In this document: positions 11,846-22,701 of the stretch, in pieces
Numbering within the stretch: position 1 is the first letter of the stretch
Layout: each line of letters opens with the position of its first letter
Source of the DNA: Chlorops oryzae
Lineage: Eukaryota > Arthropoda > Insecta > Diptera > Chloropidae
Direction: 5' to 3'
Assembly: GCA_020466095.1 (NCBI GenBank)
Contig: CM035807.1
Coordinates: 101,306,436-101,370,435 of the forward strand
Length of the DNA: 64,000 nucleotides
The notes under the pieces: generated by a model
Database searches by the model: none
What the model saw: only the letters and a program-made list of their open reading frames with translations
What the model was told of the DNA's origin: nothing
Position numbers and translations under genes: made by a program

Positions 11846-13206
11846 AAAAATAAGTAGGAGCCTTTCTTAAACTTTAATTTAAAGAAAAATGTTTGAATGT
11901 TCTGAAAATCCAACCAGAGGAATCCCAAAAGGCACTTGTTGTTTCCTTTTGCTGGAGGTGGATCTACCTAAAAAGTTCTGATCAAACTGGTGACTAAAAC
12001 GTTATTAACCTTGACAGAGATCCCTTTGCTGTAAGTCATTTTTATTAAATTTTTGAGCAATTTCAATTATTCATTGACTAAGGAAATCTAGGGTGATTTA
12101 GTCCCAATAACTCTCTACCACATTAAATTGATTCTTATAAAATATCAAAAAGAGATTTAAATTATCTGAAATGGAATAAAAAATTATCAAACCCATAATA
12201 ATTTTTAATTAAGTTCTAAAATTTTTTACTGCCTACGAAAAGAAATCATGTCGAATAATCACTCTAGAAAATAATATAAAGATTGTGTTATTTTTTCTTA
12301 ATAATTTCTGAAACTTTTCATTCTTATAAATGTTTGAATCCCCATGCAAGATACCATAATTAATGCAATAATGGGGCGAACACTTCCGCCTTTATTAAAT
12401 GTTAAGTCCATAAAATAATTTTTCTTTCATAAAAAGTTGTTATTTTCGAACAAATTTTTATAGCTCTTTAATGCTCTCTTGGCTGGCTTTTGAAGAACGA
12501 ACGAACGAACGAAGGAACGAACGAAAAAACGAAGGAACAACCGAACGAACGAAGGAACGACCGAACGAAAGACGTCATTAACATAATTTTGGAGGCAGTC
12601 GAGCCGACAGTCTTAAACCTTAAAAAATCCTTTGCCCATTTTTCCCTTGAATCCATTTTAATTACCACCTTTTGTTTTCTTCCTAAGTTTTGTTGTGAAC
12701 GCGTTCATTTATGCTCACAGACCTTCGTCGTGTTTATTGCTTTTGACTCTGCTCGGCTACGATAATTTTCGACTTAAAAAAAAAAAAAAAAAAAAAACAA
12801 AAAAAACAATAAACGGAGAAAAATAAGGTGTGGTATTTTAATTTTTATTTTTAACCTGAGGGTGGAATATTAATTTGTTTATATAGACACTTACAAAGCA
12901 GTGCGTAGTAATTGCAGGAAGCCTGGAAAAGGCACCCTCCGAACTCCTCTTGTTTCTTTTCGTTAATGGAAAATGTTATTTATTTAATGTTTATTTTGAT
13001 TTGAGTCTCATATAATGAGTTAATTAATTGAATTAAATGAAATTTATTTGTTTCAAAGGTATCAGTGTGGGCGTAGATTTTAATGAGTAAATTTTGATTG
13101 CGGTATTGCTGAAATTCTTCATTGAAATCATTGAAATCATCTTAAAAATTCAGTCTCACCATCAATTTAATGAGTTCCTTTTTAATTTGGAATTTCTCGA
13201 ACTTAC
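11846..13206. other. AT-rich noncoding DNA
   Basis: No gene recognised. It contains the GAAC microsatellite entered separately and an A run near 12777-12797. Confidence 0.65.
12494..12571. repeat. (GAAC)n imperfect microsatellite
   Basis: About 19 tetramers of GAAC/GAAG/GACC type. Both strands give Asn/Glu/Arg- or Phe/Val/Arg/Ser-rich false open frames. Confidence 0.95.
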
Positions 13207-13315
13207 GGGGCTCTCTCCAGATCTGTCAGAAATGAAAAACTTCATACAAAAAACGCGTTTTTTATATGAAGTTTTTTATTTCTGTTTCATTTCTGACTGA
13301 ACTGGAAAGAGCCCC
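13207..13315. mobile_element. Palindromic hairpin MITE, GGGGCTCTCTCC ends
   Basis: A 109-bp, nearly complete inverted repeat. The left arm GGGGCTCTCTCCAGATCTG through GAAATGAAAAACTTCATA mirrors the right arm ending CTGGAAAGAGCCCC. The centre is an ACGCGT hexamer (13253-13258) flanked by AAAAA and TTTTT. The ends match the 9674-10407 element and the partial copy at 52889-52965, so all three are one family. Flanking trinucleotides are TAC and CAC, so the target duplication is imperfect. Confidence 0.8.
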
Positions 13316-13600
13316 CACATCTTAATGATTCTAATGATGAAATTTTGAAATGAATTTTGCTAGAATCCATTTGAACTCTTTCGTAAAGTTCTTAGATTTG
13401 GAAACATTTAGATTTGGACAGCATAAATTTTCAACACACAGAAAATGATTCCACGAATCCATTATAATTCAAAAACATAAGGACCTATAAACGTTTTAAG
13501 AAGAAGCTTTCAATTGAAGTATTCCTCGAAAAATCAGATTCCTTTAAACAAGCCTCTCTATACAATGCAGTTTTGCTTTAATTTTACCGATTGTTTGTAT

Positions 13601-13926
13601 CATAGCTTAAAATAAGAATTTTTCTTGATTCACGAAAAAAAAATTTGGCGATTTTCAGCGATAGAAAAAGACGTAGCAGCCGAATAAACTGGTTTTAAAT
13701 GCACCACTATCTTGATCAGTGTTGCCGAATTCATCCAATGGATTCAAAAGTCATACAAAATTGTATTAAGAAAATTTAGATTTTTTCGTCAATCAATTGT
13801 AGCATAGTTTTGTCATTCAAAATTGTTGATTCACGAAATCTTGATTCACGAAAGTAGTTTTTTTGATTCACAAAATGAAATCTTGATTCACATTTTCTGC
13901 ATGAAAAGGGCTTATTTTAAGCTATG
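13601..13926. repeat. 16-bp inverted repeat enclosing a TTGATTCACGAAA cluster
   Basis: CATAGCTTAAAATAAG at 13601-13616 is perfectly inverted at 13911-13926. Between them are five copies or near copies of TTGATTCACGAAA, near 13625, 13828, 13842, 13863 and 13882. It is possibly a small decayed TIR element. No target duplication was identified. Confidence 0.55.
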
Positions 13927-15346
13927 GTTTGTATTAGACCCTTTTCGACATCTCAGTCAGTCGAAGTTCTCAAAAAGCAATCGAAAATTTTCCGGTAAAA
14001 AAAAACCAATCCGACAGCATTGAATACAATGAAAAATACCTTTCAGATCTTTATTTATTACGAAGAAGATTAAAAAGCAAGTGTGCTTCGAAAAACTGTT
14101 TGCTGAAAATCCAATAAGCTTGAGAGAGTTTTGGCAAATATTTTTGGTCTAATGAAGGCAGGTAAAGTGAAATTTCATGAAAAACTAAAAGCAAAAATCA
14201 CAATTAAAGACAGAAAAAGCACTACGAAATGAAATTGTAATTCGTCTTTAATTGAATTCCACATCATACGCTTGCACCCATTTGGGTCGATCATTCGTTT
14301 CGGTACAACCCGAAAATTAATTGAATAAAAATACAAAATACCATAAAATTTGCACAGAAACTACTTATAACAAAAGAAATCCGATTCCCCCTTGTATTTC
14401 TCCATTGTTCTTTCGTATATTCTTCCCCTGCTCTATAGATTGCACTGGATCGTTCTTGGCTACGAGCTTTTTGGTATACCCATCGAAAGCCACTGTCATT
14501 GGGTTTTTGTCTTTTTCGTGCTCGGTAAGCTCGTAAGCGCCCAATAATGCCGAACGCAAGTACAATTCATATGCAAATTTACTAAAAACATAGCATAACC
14601 GAACTGCTGCATACACACACGCACGCACGCACATGCACACTTTGTAATGCACAGCAATGCGTGTTGTAAAATTAAAAGGAAGATGACGGAGACGAAGAAG
14701 AAGAATGAGAATGGGAAAAAAAAAACCATGGAAGAAAAAACATTTGCCGAGACACTTAGCATGTTGACATAAGCATGGACGAGTATATCCAGCCATAAGC
14801 AATTCGAGAAACTCAAGCATTTCAGCATTTGTTGGGTTAGATTTTGGCTTAACTGCATTTGTTGGCACTTGAGGATTCGAAAATTTTTCGAATTGAAATT
14901 GAGATTTCGTAATTTTCTATTCAAATACAAATTTTGAAGTTCGGATTTTCCTGGAGCGGAAAAGCTGTAGAAGAACAGGCTACAGAAGAAATTAAGAACG
15001 ATGTAAGAGACGCAGATGATTCCTTTTCTTTTTCTTTTCCATTCTTTTGTTTATTTTTGGTATTCGCTTTTTGTTCTAACAGAAATTTCTGGTGATTGAG
15101 TTGGAGCCGTAATTGCATTCTTAAGAAATTTGAAGATTTGATTGCGAGTGGCAATGGAGAATATTATGATAAAGATATTCTTATTTATGGGTAGGAACTA
15201 AGCTTGTAGAATGTTAGTAGAGACATTTTTTTTTTTTAAGTAGTAAGCGAAGGATGGCAAATCAGGAAGTTTCGTGAGAGATAAACCCCCTCTCGCCACC
15301 TTTCTCTCACCCTTTCAAGTTAACAAAGAAGCACTTTGTTTTTTTA
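13927..15346. other. Noncoding DNA
   Basis: No gene recognised. A CA/CGCA run lies near 14612-14640. Minus-strand frames over 14365-14930 overlap in two phases and show no domain or conserved start context, so I do not call them genes. Confidence 0.55.
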
Positions 15347-16024
15347 TGCGAGGGCGGTTCAAAATGTTCTCGGCCGTAAAAGTGGATGTTCAAAAAAAAG
15401 GTGTAATGCTGGCTGCCACGATTCCAGGTCTCCAAGTTATCTGAAATGGAAAAGAACAACAGGGTTATAATCAGTATAGATTTTATTATGGCGTGAACTT
15501 CCAAAATAATTTTGGAATTTTTTTTTTGAAAAAATGGCGACCATTGAAAAATGACACATCGATTTCGGGTATATTTTTTTGTAGTTCAGTGTAAAAAAAA
15601 ATAGTAAAAATTTTTGAAAAATTATGGATGAGGTTCACGCTATAATGGTGACAATTCTGCTCTGATTCCAATTTGTTTCATTAAGATCGGTCCAGTTGGA
15701 CTGGAGAAATCGTGGCAGCCAGTTCAAAAAAACTGGTTTCGAGTTAAATGCGTTCATAGTTTGAAGCAGTTCTTGCTCGACAAAGAAGGCTATCGGGCAT
15801 GTCACAGAAATCTAATACGATTGAAAACGTTCAAAATCAATGAAATATCCATACAAATTTAAGCGAAATCGAAGTTTTTATGTTGTATTCGATTGCTGTG
15901 ACATGCCCGTATATCTTCTAAACTATTTTGAATTTCAAAAAATCCTTTTGGCACGATATTTTCAAATATCCAAACTATAAAAAAATGCAAAAAAATTCCG
16001 AAAAATTTTTTTCGCATTGAGACA
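15347..16024. mobile_element. Dispersed repeat, copy 1 (homologous to 53206-54820)
   Basis: Collinear with 53206-53261 plus 54285-54820. Shared blocks include GGGTTATAATCAGTATAGAT, TAGTAAAAA, TTTTGCTTGATTCC-like spacing, GTTTCGAG.TAAA.GCGTT and CTCGACAAAGAAGGCTAT, and then AATTTCAAAAAATCCTTTT. The left edge GGCGGTTCAAAATG parallels GGGCTGTTCAAAAAGTAATG, which resembles a mariner-type end. It lacks the outer TTAA ends seen in copy 2. A 116-bp MITE interrupts it. No coding capacity. Confidence 0.75.
15791..15912. mobile_element. 116-bp MITE with 19-bp TIRs and TAT target duplication
   Basis: The element spans 15794-15909. The left end CGGGCATGTCACAGAAATC and the right end (minus strand CGGGCATGTCACAGCAATC) differ at one base. 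TAT lies directly on both sides (15791-15793, 15910-15912). The homologous copy at 54691-54700 reads GGCTATATCC without the insert, which proves the insertion and its exact borders. It is a 3-bp-TSD, non-coding DNA element, possibly PIF/Harbinger-like. Confidence 0.9.
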
Positions 16025-18363
16025 TACCCATTGAATAAACAATAAAAAAATAAATAAATAAAATAGGAAAATAAAAATATTTGATTATAGTCTAGGCATT
16101 GCAGTCCCATAATGCGTATTAAGAGGATATTCGGGAATGAAGGACCATGCCTAGAAATCGAATGTTGTAACGAATCCACGCATGCTCGCGAAAAAAAATA
16201 GAATAAGTGCTCGAAAAGTAATGAAATTTATCACCATGGCTTATTTTGACTCCATTGAGAAAACTTTTCAAGTTTCGTCAATATGGCCGCACCCACCACC
16301 CTCCCACCTTGTTAGTATTTATTACTAATAAATGGCATAGAAAGTTTTTTTCATTGCAAAATTTGAAATTTTTTAAATATTTTTTCGCTGCTCGTTACAC
16401 TTTGTGTAGTGAGAGCAAAACAAGAAAAATAAGTATTTTCAATTGTAAAAAAAAAAAAAAAAAAAAAAAAAATAGAAAAATTCATTAAAGAAAAACAACC
16501 CACTTCAAAATAAGCTTTCATGCTGTGCTTTTGTTATTCTCAGCGCCATTTTATTCATGGGTGCGCTAAAAAGACAGCCGTCGTCTCTATGAAAGGACAC
16601 CAAAAATTAAAAACGAAATCTTTGTTCGTCTTGACAACAAAATGAGCTGACGGTGTTCTGAGTGACTTTGAGCAAACTTAGGCAAAGATTTTTCCAACAT
16701 TTGTGCCGCTATCTTTTTGGTAATGATAACTAGAAATGACAGGAATGCTTAAGACGCTCACATATCGCACATGTCATTCCCGTTAAGTAAACACACGTTC
16801 CAAAAAAAAAAAAAAAAATTGTTCCTTTGCGTCTTAAAATATTTAAAAATTCTTAACTGATATATCTTTGGTGAATTTTCCAGTTTTTTGTATTTATTTT
16901 TTTTCTCCTTGGCTTTGTTTGACAATTCCAGAGTTTTTCTTTTAGGGACTCTGGCGCTTGACTTGGCTTGTCAACGGCAAAAATTGTTTTTCCCATCATT
17001 GCTATTATTGTGTCCCGATTTTTTTTTCTACATACATGTATATGTATATTTTTTTTTTTTTTTAATTTTAAAAGCAGAAAAATGTGAATTTTGAACTCAT
17101 GTGCAAATAATGTTTCGGGCTAGAATTTTTCGACATCGTTTTGTGCCTTCGTTATTGTCAAAATGACATACCGAAATCTGTTGCTGTCAGATAAAAAAGC
17201 GAATAAAAAAAATGTATTTTGTTTTTTTTTTTTTTTTAGTTATTTCGTGTTATTTAGTCGAAAGTTGGGTTTAGCTTGTGTTTGCGATTGTTTATTCGGA
17301 TTGCTTGGAAGGGATTTATCGGAGTTTTCTATAACTCATACAATGGGTGTGCTTAAGAGAATTTTCCATTTAAATAACTTTTTTGAATGGAAGTGAATTA
17401 ACTTTATTATTCAACGTTTATCAACGTTTATAATATTCAAGTATTCAAAGGCATTCAAAGTTTCTTTTATGATGATCTTTTGATACATTTTTTTTTTAAT
17501 ACCAATTGCTTCTCGAATTCTTGAAAACTTGCACTTCAAAACGACCTTAGCTGCAATGCAAACTTTTGTCTCTTACTTAAGATTGACTGTGACATTTAAT
17601 CCTTTCGTTTATTTTGAAAATTATTTCAAAAGACCTGTTTTGCGACGACATTTCGCTCAAAGTGTTTTGGAGCATCATTATCCATCGGATATTAAACTTT
17701 GCAGTCTCTGGAGATGCTAATTAAAATCGCATTGCAAAGTTTTAAGCTTCAACTTGACGTAAATTGAATAGTAAAGCGCTTAGTCAAAGAGCCTCGAGTA
17801 CTTTGACAAATTTGCCGAGCAAAAGAGACACCAAAATAAGAATTGAATTTGATTTTGATTAAAGTTTAAACAAAAAACCCATTGAATGCGGGCCGTCTTC
17901 AATAAGACGTTATATTTCTTACTTCGTTCACACTTGATTTTTATATTAAGTCAACCACTATAATGAATGTCCAAATTTATTGTTAAATCACTTCAGAATC
18001 TAGTCATTGAAAGATGAATTCATGAACTATACTGTTTAGGCCAATGCAAAACATTTAATTTGCGCTCGATCTCCTATAGTCCTTGAATATCCTTGTAAAA
18101 GGGGTTATTTTTTTTTTAGAGAAATTAAAAAAAAATTCATATCTAAGACAATTTTAAAGCCCATATATAGAAAATTGCTCAGAAAATATTACAAAAATAT
18201 TTTTGAAGTAATTTTGATAAAACCAATACATGCTCCCGTGGAAGGATATATTTTCATGACATTTTTTTCCTTGTTTCAGTTATGTGACAGGCTTAAATAA
18301 GATTCACGAAAATAGAAGATTAAGTTTGTTAAGTTTCAATACGCAAAGCCGCCTGCAACATAC
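16025..18363. other. AT-rich noncoding DNA
   Basis: No gene recognised. There are A runs near 16448-16472 and 16803-16817. Phe-rich short frames over 16888-17396 are T-run artefacts. Confidence 0.6.
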
Positions 18364-19548
18364 TTAACCCTCCGTTTGGCACGGTGGTCTGCAGACCATT
18401 TTCAACTTTGACTGAATTATAACTTATAATATGATACTTCTAATTGACTAACACTTGAAATTCATTGACTTTTCCTAACTTTTTGTCCTCTTTCATTTGA
18501 AAATAATTTTTTAAGGATCCGTGCTACAGAAGGATAATTGTAAGGACATTTTGGTCGTCATATCACATTTGTACCACATGGTCTGGCCAGACACCCATGT
18601 AATTCATATAGAAATCTATGGGATATAACATGATTTACACATATACGTGCAGTAAATTCGTATTGTTTTTTATGTTTTTGAGTTCCAGCTGCTAAAAGAA
18701 TATTCCAGCATTGCTTGTACACACATTGGCGAGCATTTAGACCAGTGTATGTCAAACTATGCCATGGTGGCAAATTCAAGTGAAGCACAGGAAAAAACAC
18801 TGTTGTTTCATATTTTAATTTGCTCTATTTTATTTATGCTTTTGCAAAGCTGATGGTTTCCCTATAAGAAACAAATAATAATTGAAATGACCTTGAACTG
18901 GGAGCTTTACGAGTATTTAATGCAAATTTCCATGATACAAGAAAACAAGATAGCGCCACTTGAGAGAGGAAACGTCACAGACTCAAAATCGCGATTCGTT
19001 GTTGTTGTTTCCCATGTTAAACCGGCTTTTTACTTTTTTCAATAGCATGGGAAACAACAACAATTTCTCGCTCAGTGACGTCACAAACTCAATTTTCGGC
19101 TCTCAAAGAGAGCCTCAAAATAGCGGTACTGAAGTGGCGCTATCTTGTTTTCTTGTATCATGGATTATACTTGTTTTAGTTGCAAGAACCAAGAAGAAAC
19201 CGAAGAATTATCAAATTTCATAACAAAAAAATACATAAAATCGCATGTTTATTGCCCTAATACGCCTTGAAATAAAGAAAAAATGAACAAAAACCGAACT
19301 GTTTTCTTTTACTCAAAAAATTTTTTTTTCTTGATATTTTTACCTAAACAGGCAATTTAGTTCTTAAGAAACACATTCTGAATGATGAACAACCAAAAGT
19401 TTCTACCTGGCGACCTCATATATGCATTTAAAATCAGGTAAAAAAACCCATACAAATCCCATACAAATGTATGAAAACATACGGTGGTCTGGCCAGACCA
19501 CTGTGATACGAATGTGTGTCCACTGAGGTGTGCCAAACGGAGGGTTAA
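18364..19548. mobile_element. piggyBac-like non-autonomous element (TTAA TSD)
   Basis: TTAA at 18364-18367 and 19545-19548 flanks perfect 15-bp inverted ends CCCTCCGTTTGGCAC. TTAA duplication with CCC-initial termini is the hallmark of piggyBac elements. Subterminal palindromes GGTCTGGCCAGACC and GGTCTGCAGACC occur near both ends (18391-18402, 18579-18592, 19486-19499) and could be transposase-binding sites. The 1177-bp interior has no transposase and is itself interrupted by a 234-bp TIR element. Confidence 0.88.
18930..19163. mobile_element. 234-bp long-TIR element nested in the piggyBac-like element
   Basis: Perfect 32-bp inverted ends begin CCATGATACAAGAAAAC and run into AGATAGCGCCACTT. 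A second inverted layer lies inside them: GTTGTTGTTTCCCATG near 19000 mirrors CATGGGAAACAACAAC near 19046. Most of the element can fold back. No coding capacity, and the target duplication is unclear. Confidence 0.8.
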
Positions 19549-20887
19549 AAGTAGCAAGTTAAAAAAAAATGTTGCATACTTCTCGAGTACACCTTCGATT
19601 GATATGCATCAATATGATTTTTCCGTATAGTCATATCAGGTGAATTTGTGTAACAAACAGACAAAAATAAAACTTCCTTTTTAATTATGTTTAATTTTAA
19701 AACGTTGAAGTGTTAGAGACAATAAACAATCGCCTCAAAATGGGAAGGCACTGCGTATGTGCAATCTGTTAATAGCAAAAATGTATAGGTAAAACGTTCC
19801 ACATACGTAGGGACGTCTCCATATTGCCCATTGTTTTTGGCTCTCATACAACAAAAAGTGAGCACCAATAGTAATTTTTCATTGTTGTTAGATGATGCAA
19901 AAGTTCTCGACCTTTTTAAGCTTCGGTTTATTGAATATTCACATCCTGCCCATCATGTTTGTGGTCTAATAAATAGTTCGATTTTATAGTATCTTAACGA
20001 TCTGTCTCTATTTATAGCCTTTCCTGTATGTTGGGTTAGTAACATAAATTGCTCCAATACGATAACAATCCCATGGAAACCTTAAAATTACCTAGAAGGC
20101 AAGGATAAATATATGTATATTGGGAAAGGCAATGGATAATATTAAAAATCATTTAAAAAAAAAAAAATTGAGGTTAAGAAAATCATTTCTCTTAAAAAAT
20201 GTTGTTTTCAATTACTGCCGAGTAACCCAAGTCATTTTTTTTTCCTGCAAATGAAATCCTTTTGTAAGAAAGCAAAATCACAAAGAAGAAGGAGCTTAAT
20301 AAAAATGATTTAATGCCTAAGAGTTTTCAAATTCGAATGAAAAAAGAAAGAAGAACGGAAAAAAGGATATTCAAACAATGCAGTCGTTACAATGGAATAA
20401 TTTTAAAATTGCCACGACCCGAACGAGGAGACAATAGAAAAAAGGAATGACGCCGCTTATTGTTTATAGTATATCTACTTTATGGACATTTCCTTTTTAT
20501 TTTCGTCAAAATTTTCGAACAAAAGTGCGAAAACGTTTACCCGCGTGCATCCTTTTTCTTCCATTTTTTCTTTGTTATTGTTATATATATGTATATACGT
20601 ATGTAATGTTGTTTTGCTAGTGGTAGGGTAAGTAGAGCTTTTAAAGCGTTAATGGACAGGATAATAAAGTTGAAGGCAGCCAATGTGGCAGCAAGTACCT
20701 CTACTACGAGCAGATTGAAATTTATTAGTTTGTTTTTACGAAGGGAAGGAACAAAAGCTAAAAATGATTTATTAAAATGAAGCGGAATGGTGTTTGAAGT
20801 CGTGCGTGCGTATTAAAAGCAGTAAAAGAGAGAAACGAGAACGAACAAGAGGAAGAAAAATCTATTTACATCATATGGTCCTGACCG

Positions 20888-20933
<46 letters not shown>

Positions 20934-22116
20934 GTTTATAAACTTACTTATTTAAGCCTTTTGTTGTTTTCTGCATTGATGTGAAATCATGCAAGAAAGG
21001 AAAATATTGAAATAGACTCAAATCACGGCATCCTTTTGTAAATTTTTTCTTTTTTTTCGTGTTTCCTAACCTTCTGGCAGTTTATCAATTTAATGCTTTC
21101 CATTTACGCATTATTCAAATGAAAGATAGACGATGTTTCGCTAGAAGTTAGTCGATGTGCTCTCAAGTGCTTCTATTGCGCTGACCGCAACATTCATCTT
21201 TATTTAGGATGAATTAGAGCTTAAATAAGCAGGCATTCATTGAGGGCAATTGGATTTGCATGGAAAACCCTTGTATCTTGTGGTCAACCATCATAAGCCA
21301 GTAACCTATCACTTGGGCTCACTTAAGATAAATGTCCTTACGTATTCGATCTAATCCTGGGAAGTTGAATTAAATTCCTTTCTGTAATCGTTTTTTTTTT
21401 AAAGGTAAACGCTTGGCTATGAAGGCATAAGGCTATATTATCTTGAATTGTGTTTTATTATTGTATCTTTTAGCTGTCTGAAGCTTAAAAATCCAATTGT
21501 GTTGAAAGGAATCAATGAATAGTGTCAATAAAAATGAATTCAGCACTCTAAAAGGATTATTAAATAGTTATTTTTTCCCTAAATGTGGTTCCAAATTGAA
21601 ACTTTGACCTGATATTTGAAGACCTCTAGAAACGACCAAATTCAATAAAGGTATTTTTGTAGAGCTAAATTTTCCGTTTCCGTTTGCATCCACCTTTTAA
21701 TGGATTTTTTTAGAATCGTTTGAAATTATACATAAGATTATTTTTTGTTTAAGCCGTACCGTTCATATAAAACTGAACAGGTGCGGTAACTAATGATTAG
21801 TTTAGCTCTTGATATTTGCACTCATTTGGATCTGAGATTCGTGTTGCTGTTTCAGAACCTGTTCTCCATCGGATATTGAAAGCAAGAAAAATGATCATAG
21901 AGCTAGATATGGGAGTTTCAACTTCTTATTTGCATGTTCTTGTCTGAGAAAATTCAGCGTTAAATAATAAAAAATATCCACAGGAATCAGAAAGAATAGA
22001 AAGCATCCTTTTGGGTCGTTTTAGTTTGCATTGGAAGAAAGCAATATTCGAAAAAATGTTAAGGTTAGAAACATTTCTTTCAACTTTTCAAACATGTTGT
22101 GTCTTTCAAAGGATTC
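19549..22116. other. Noncoding DNA with an AT microsatellite
   Basis: No gene recognised. A long (TA)n run lies at about 20890-20932. The rest is unremarkable AT-rich sequence. Confidence 0.6.
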
Positions 22117-22539
22117 TAAAGGCTTGTTCAGACGCTACGTGTTTCAACTCTCATTCGTGTTTCGGGGCCGAAACAAGAACCAAACACTTGTTTCGCTATA
22201 CAAATTTTGACATCCGAAACACTTTGAAACTACGTGTTTCAGATCGAAACAAGTAGCGAAACAAGTAAAAATTGCTATCATCCCTAATTTAATCGATTGT
22301 TATCGGGAAAAGAAGTAAAGAGGAAAAGAAAAATTACTATACATGCGATATAAATTCATTCACATTTCTTTTCCACTTTCAAAGCGGGCAAGAATGACTA
22401 TTTCCAAACATTTTGAAAAACAAATGGGACGAAGAAGAGGAAAACGAAACACGAATGACTACGTCTGAACGAGTAGTTTCGCATTCGTGTTTCACGAAAC
22501 GAAACGCATGTTTCGGAGCTCCGTCTGAACAAGCCTTAA
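22117..22539. mobile_element. TIR element, AGGCTTGTTCAGACG ends, TAA target duplication
   Basis: Inverted 15-bp ends lie at 22120-22134 and 22522-22536, with TAA on both sides (22117-22119, 22537-22539). Subterminal regions are rich in GTTTCG/CGAAAC words in both orientations (CGTGTTTC, GAAACAAG, CACGAAACG), which gives many small palindromes. No coding capacity. The TIR and 3-bp TAA fit a PIF/Harbinger-type MITE. A related end word occurs at 28615 and near 29998. Confidence 0.75.
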
Positions 22540-22572
22540 TGTACCTAAAGTGAAAGAAAGTTCTGTTATAAG

Positions 22573-22701
22573 TACAGTCAAACGTCCATAACTCGAACCA
22601 CCATTATCCAAAGAAATAGTTCGAGTTGTAGAGACTTCAAGTAAGGGAAAAGAAATCTGCTTTTGCCGCCCGAATCAGTTCGATTTATAGAGTTTTGACT
22701 A
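22573..22701. mobile_element. pogo/Tigger-like short MITE
   Basis: The left end CAGTCAAACGTCCATAACTC after TA, and the right end read on the minus strand (GTCAAAACTCTATAAATCG) followed by TA, form imperfect inverted repeats. CAGTCAAACxTCxxTAAxTCGAAC is characteristic of pogo/Tigger-group Tc1-mariner ends, which duplicate TA. About 125 bp, non-coding and diverged. Confidence 0.6.

Noticed and set aside
14365..14930. 167- and 144-codon minus-strand frames
   Set aside because: Two overlapping phases are equally open. There is no domain, no conserved motif and no splice or start context. The Cys/Val segment comes from a CA/CG repeat.
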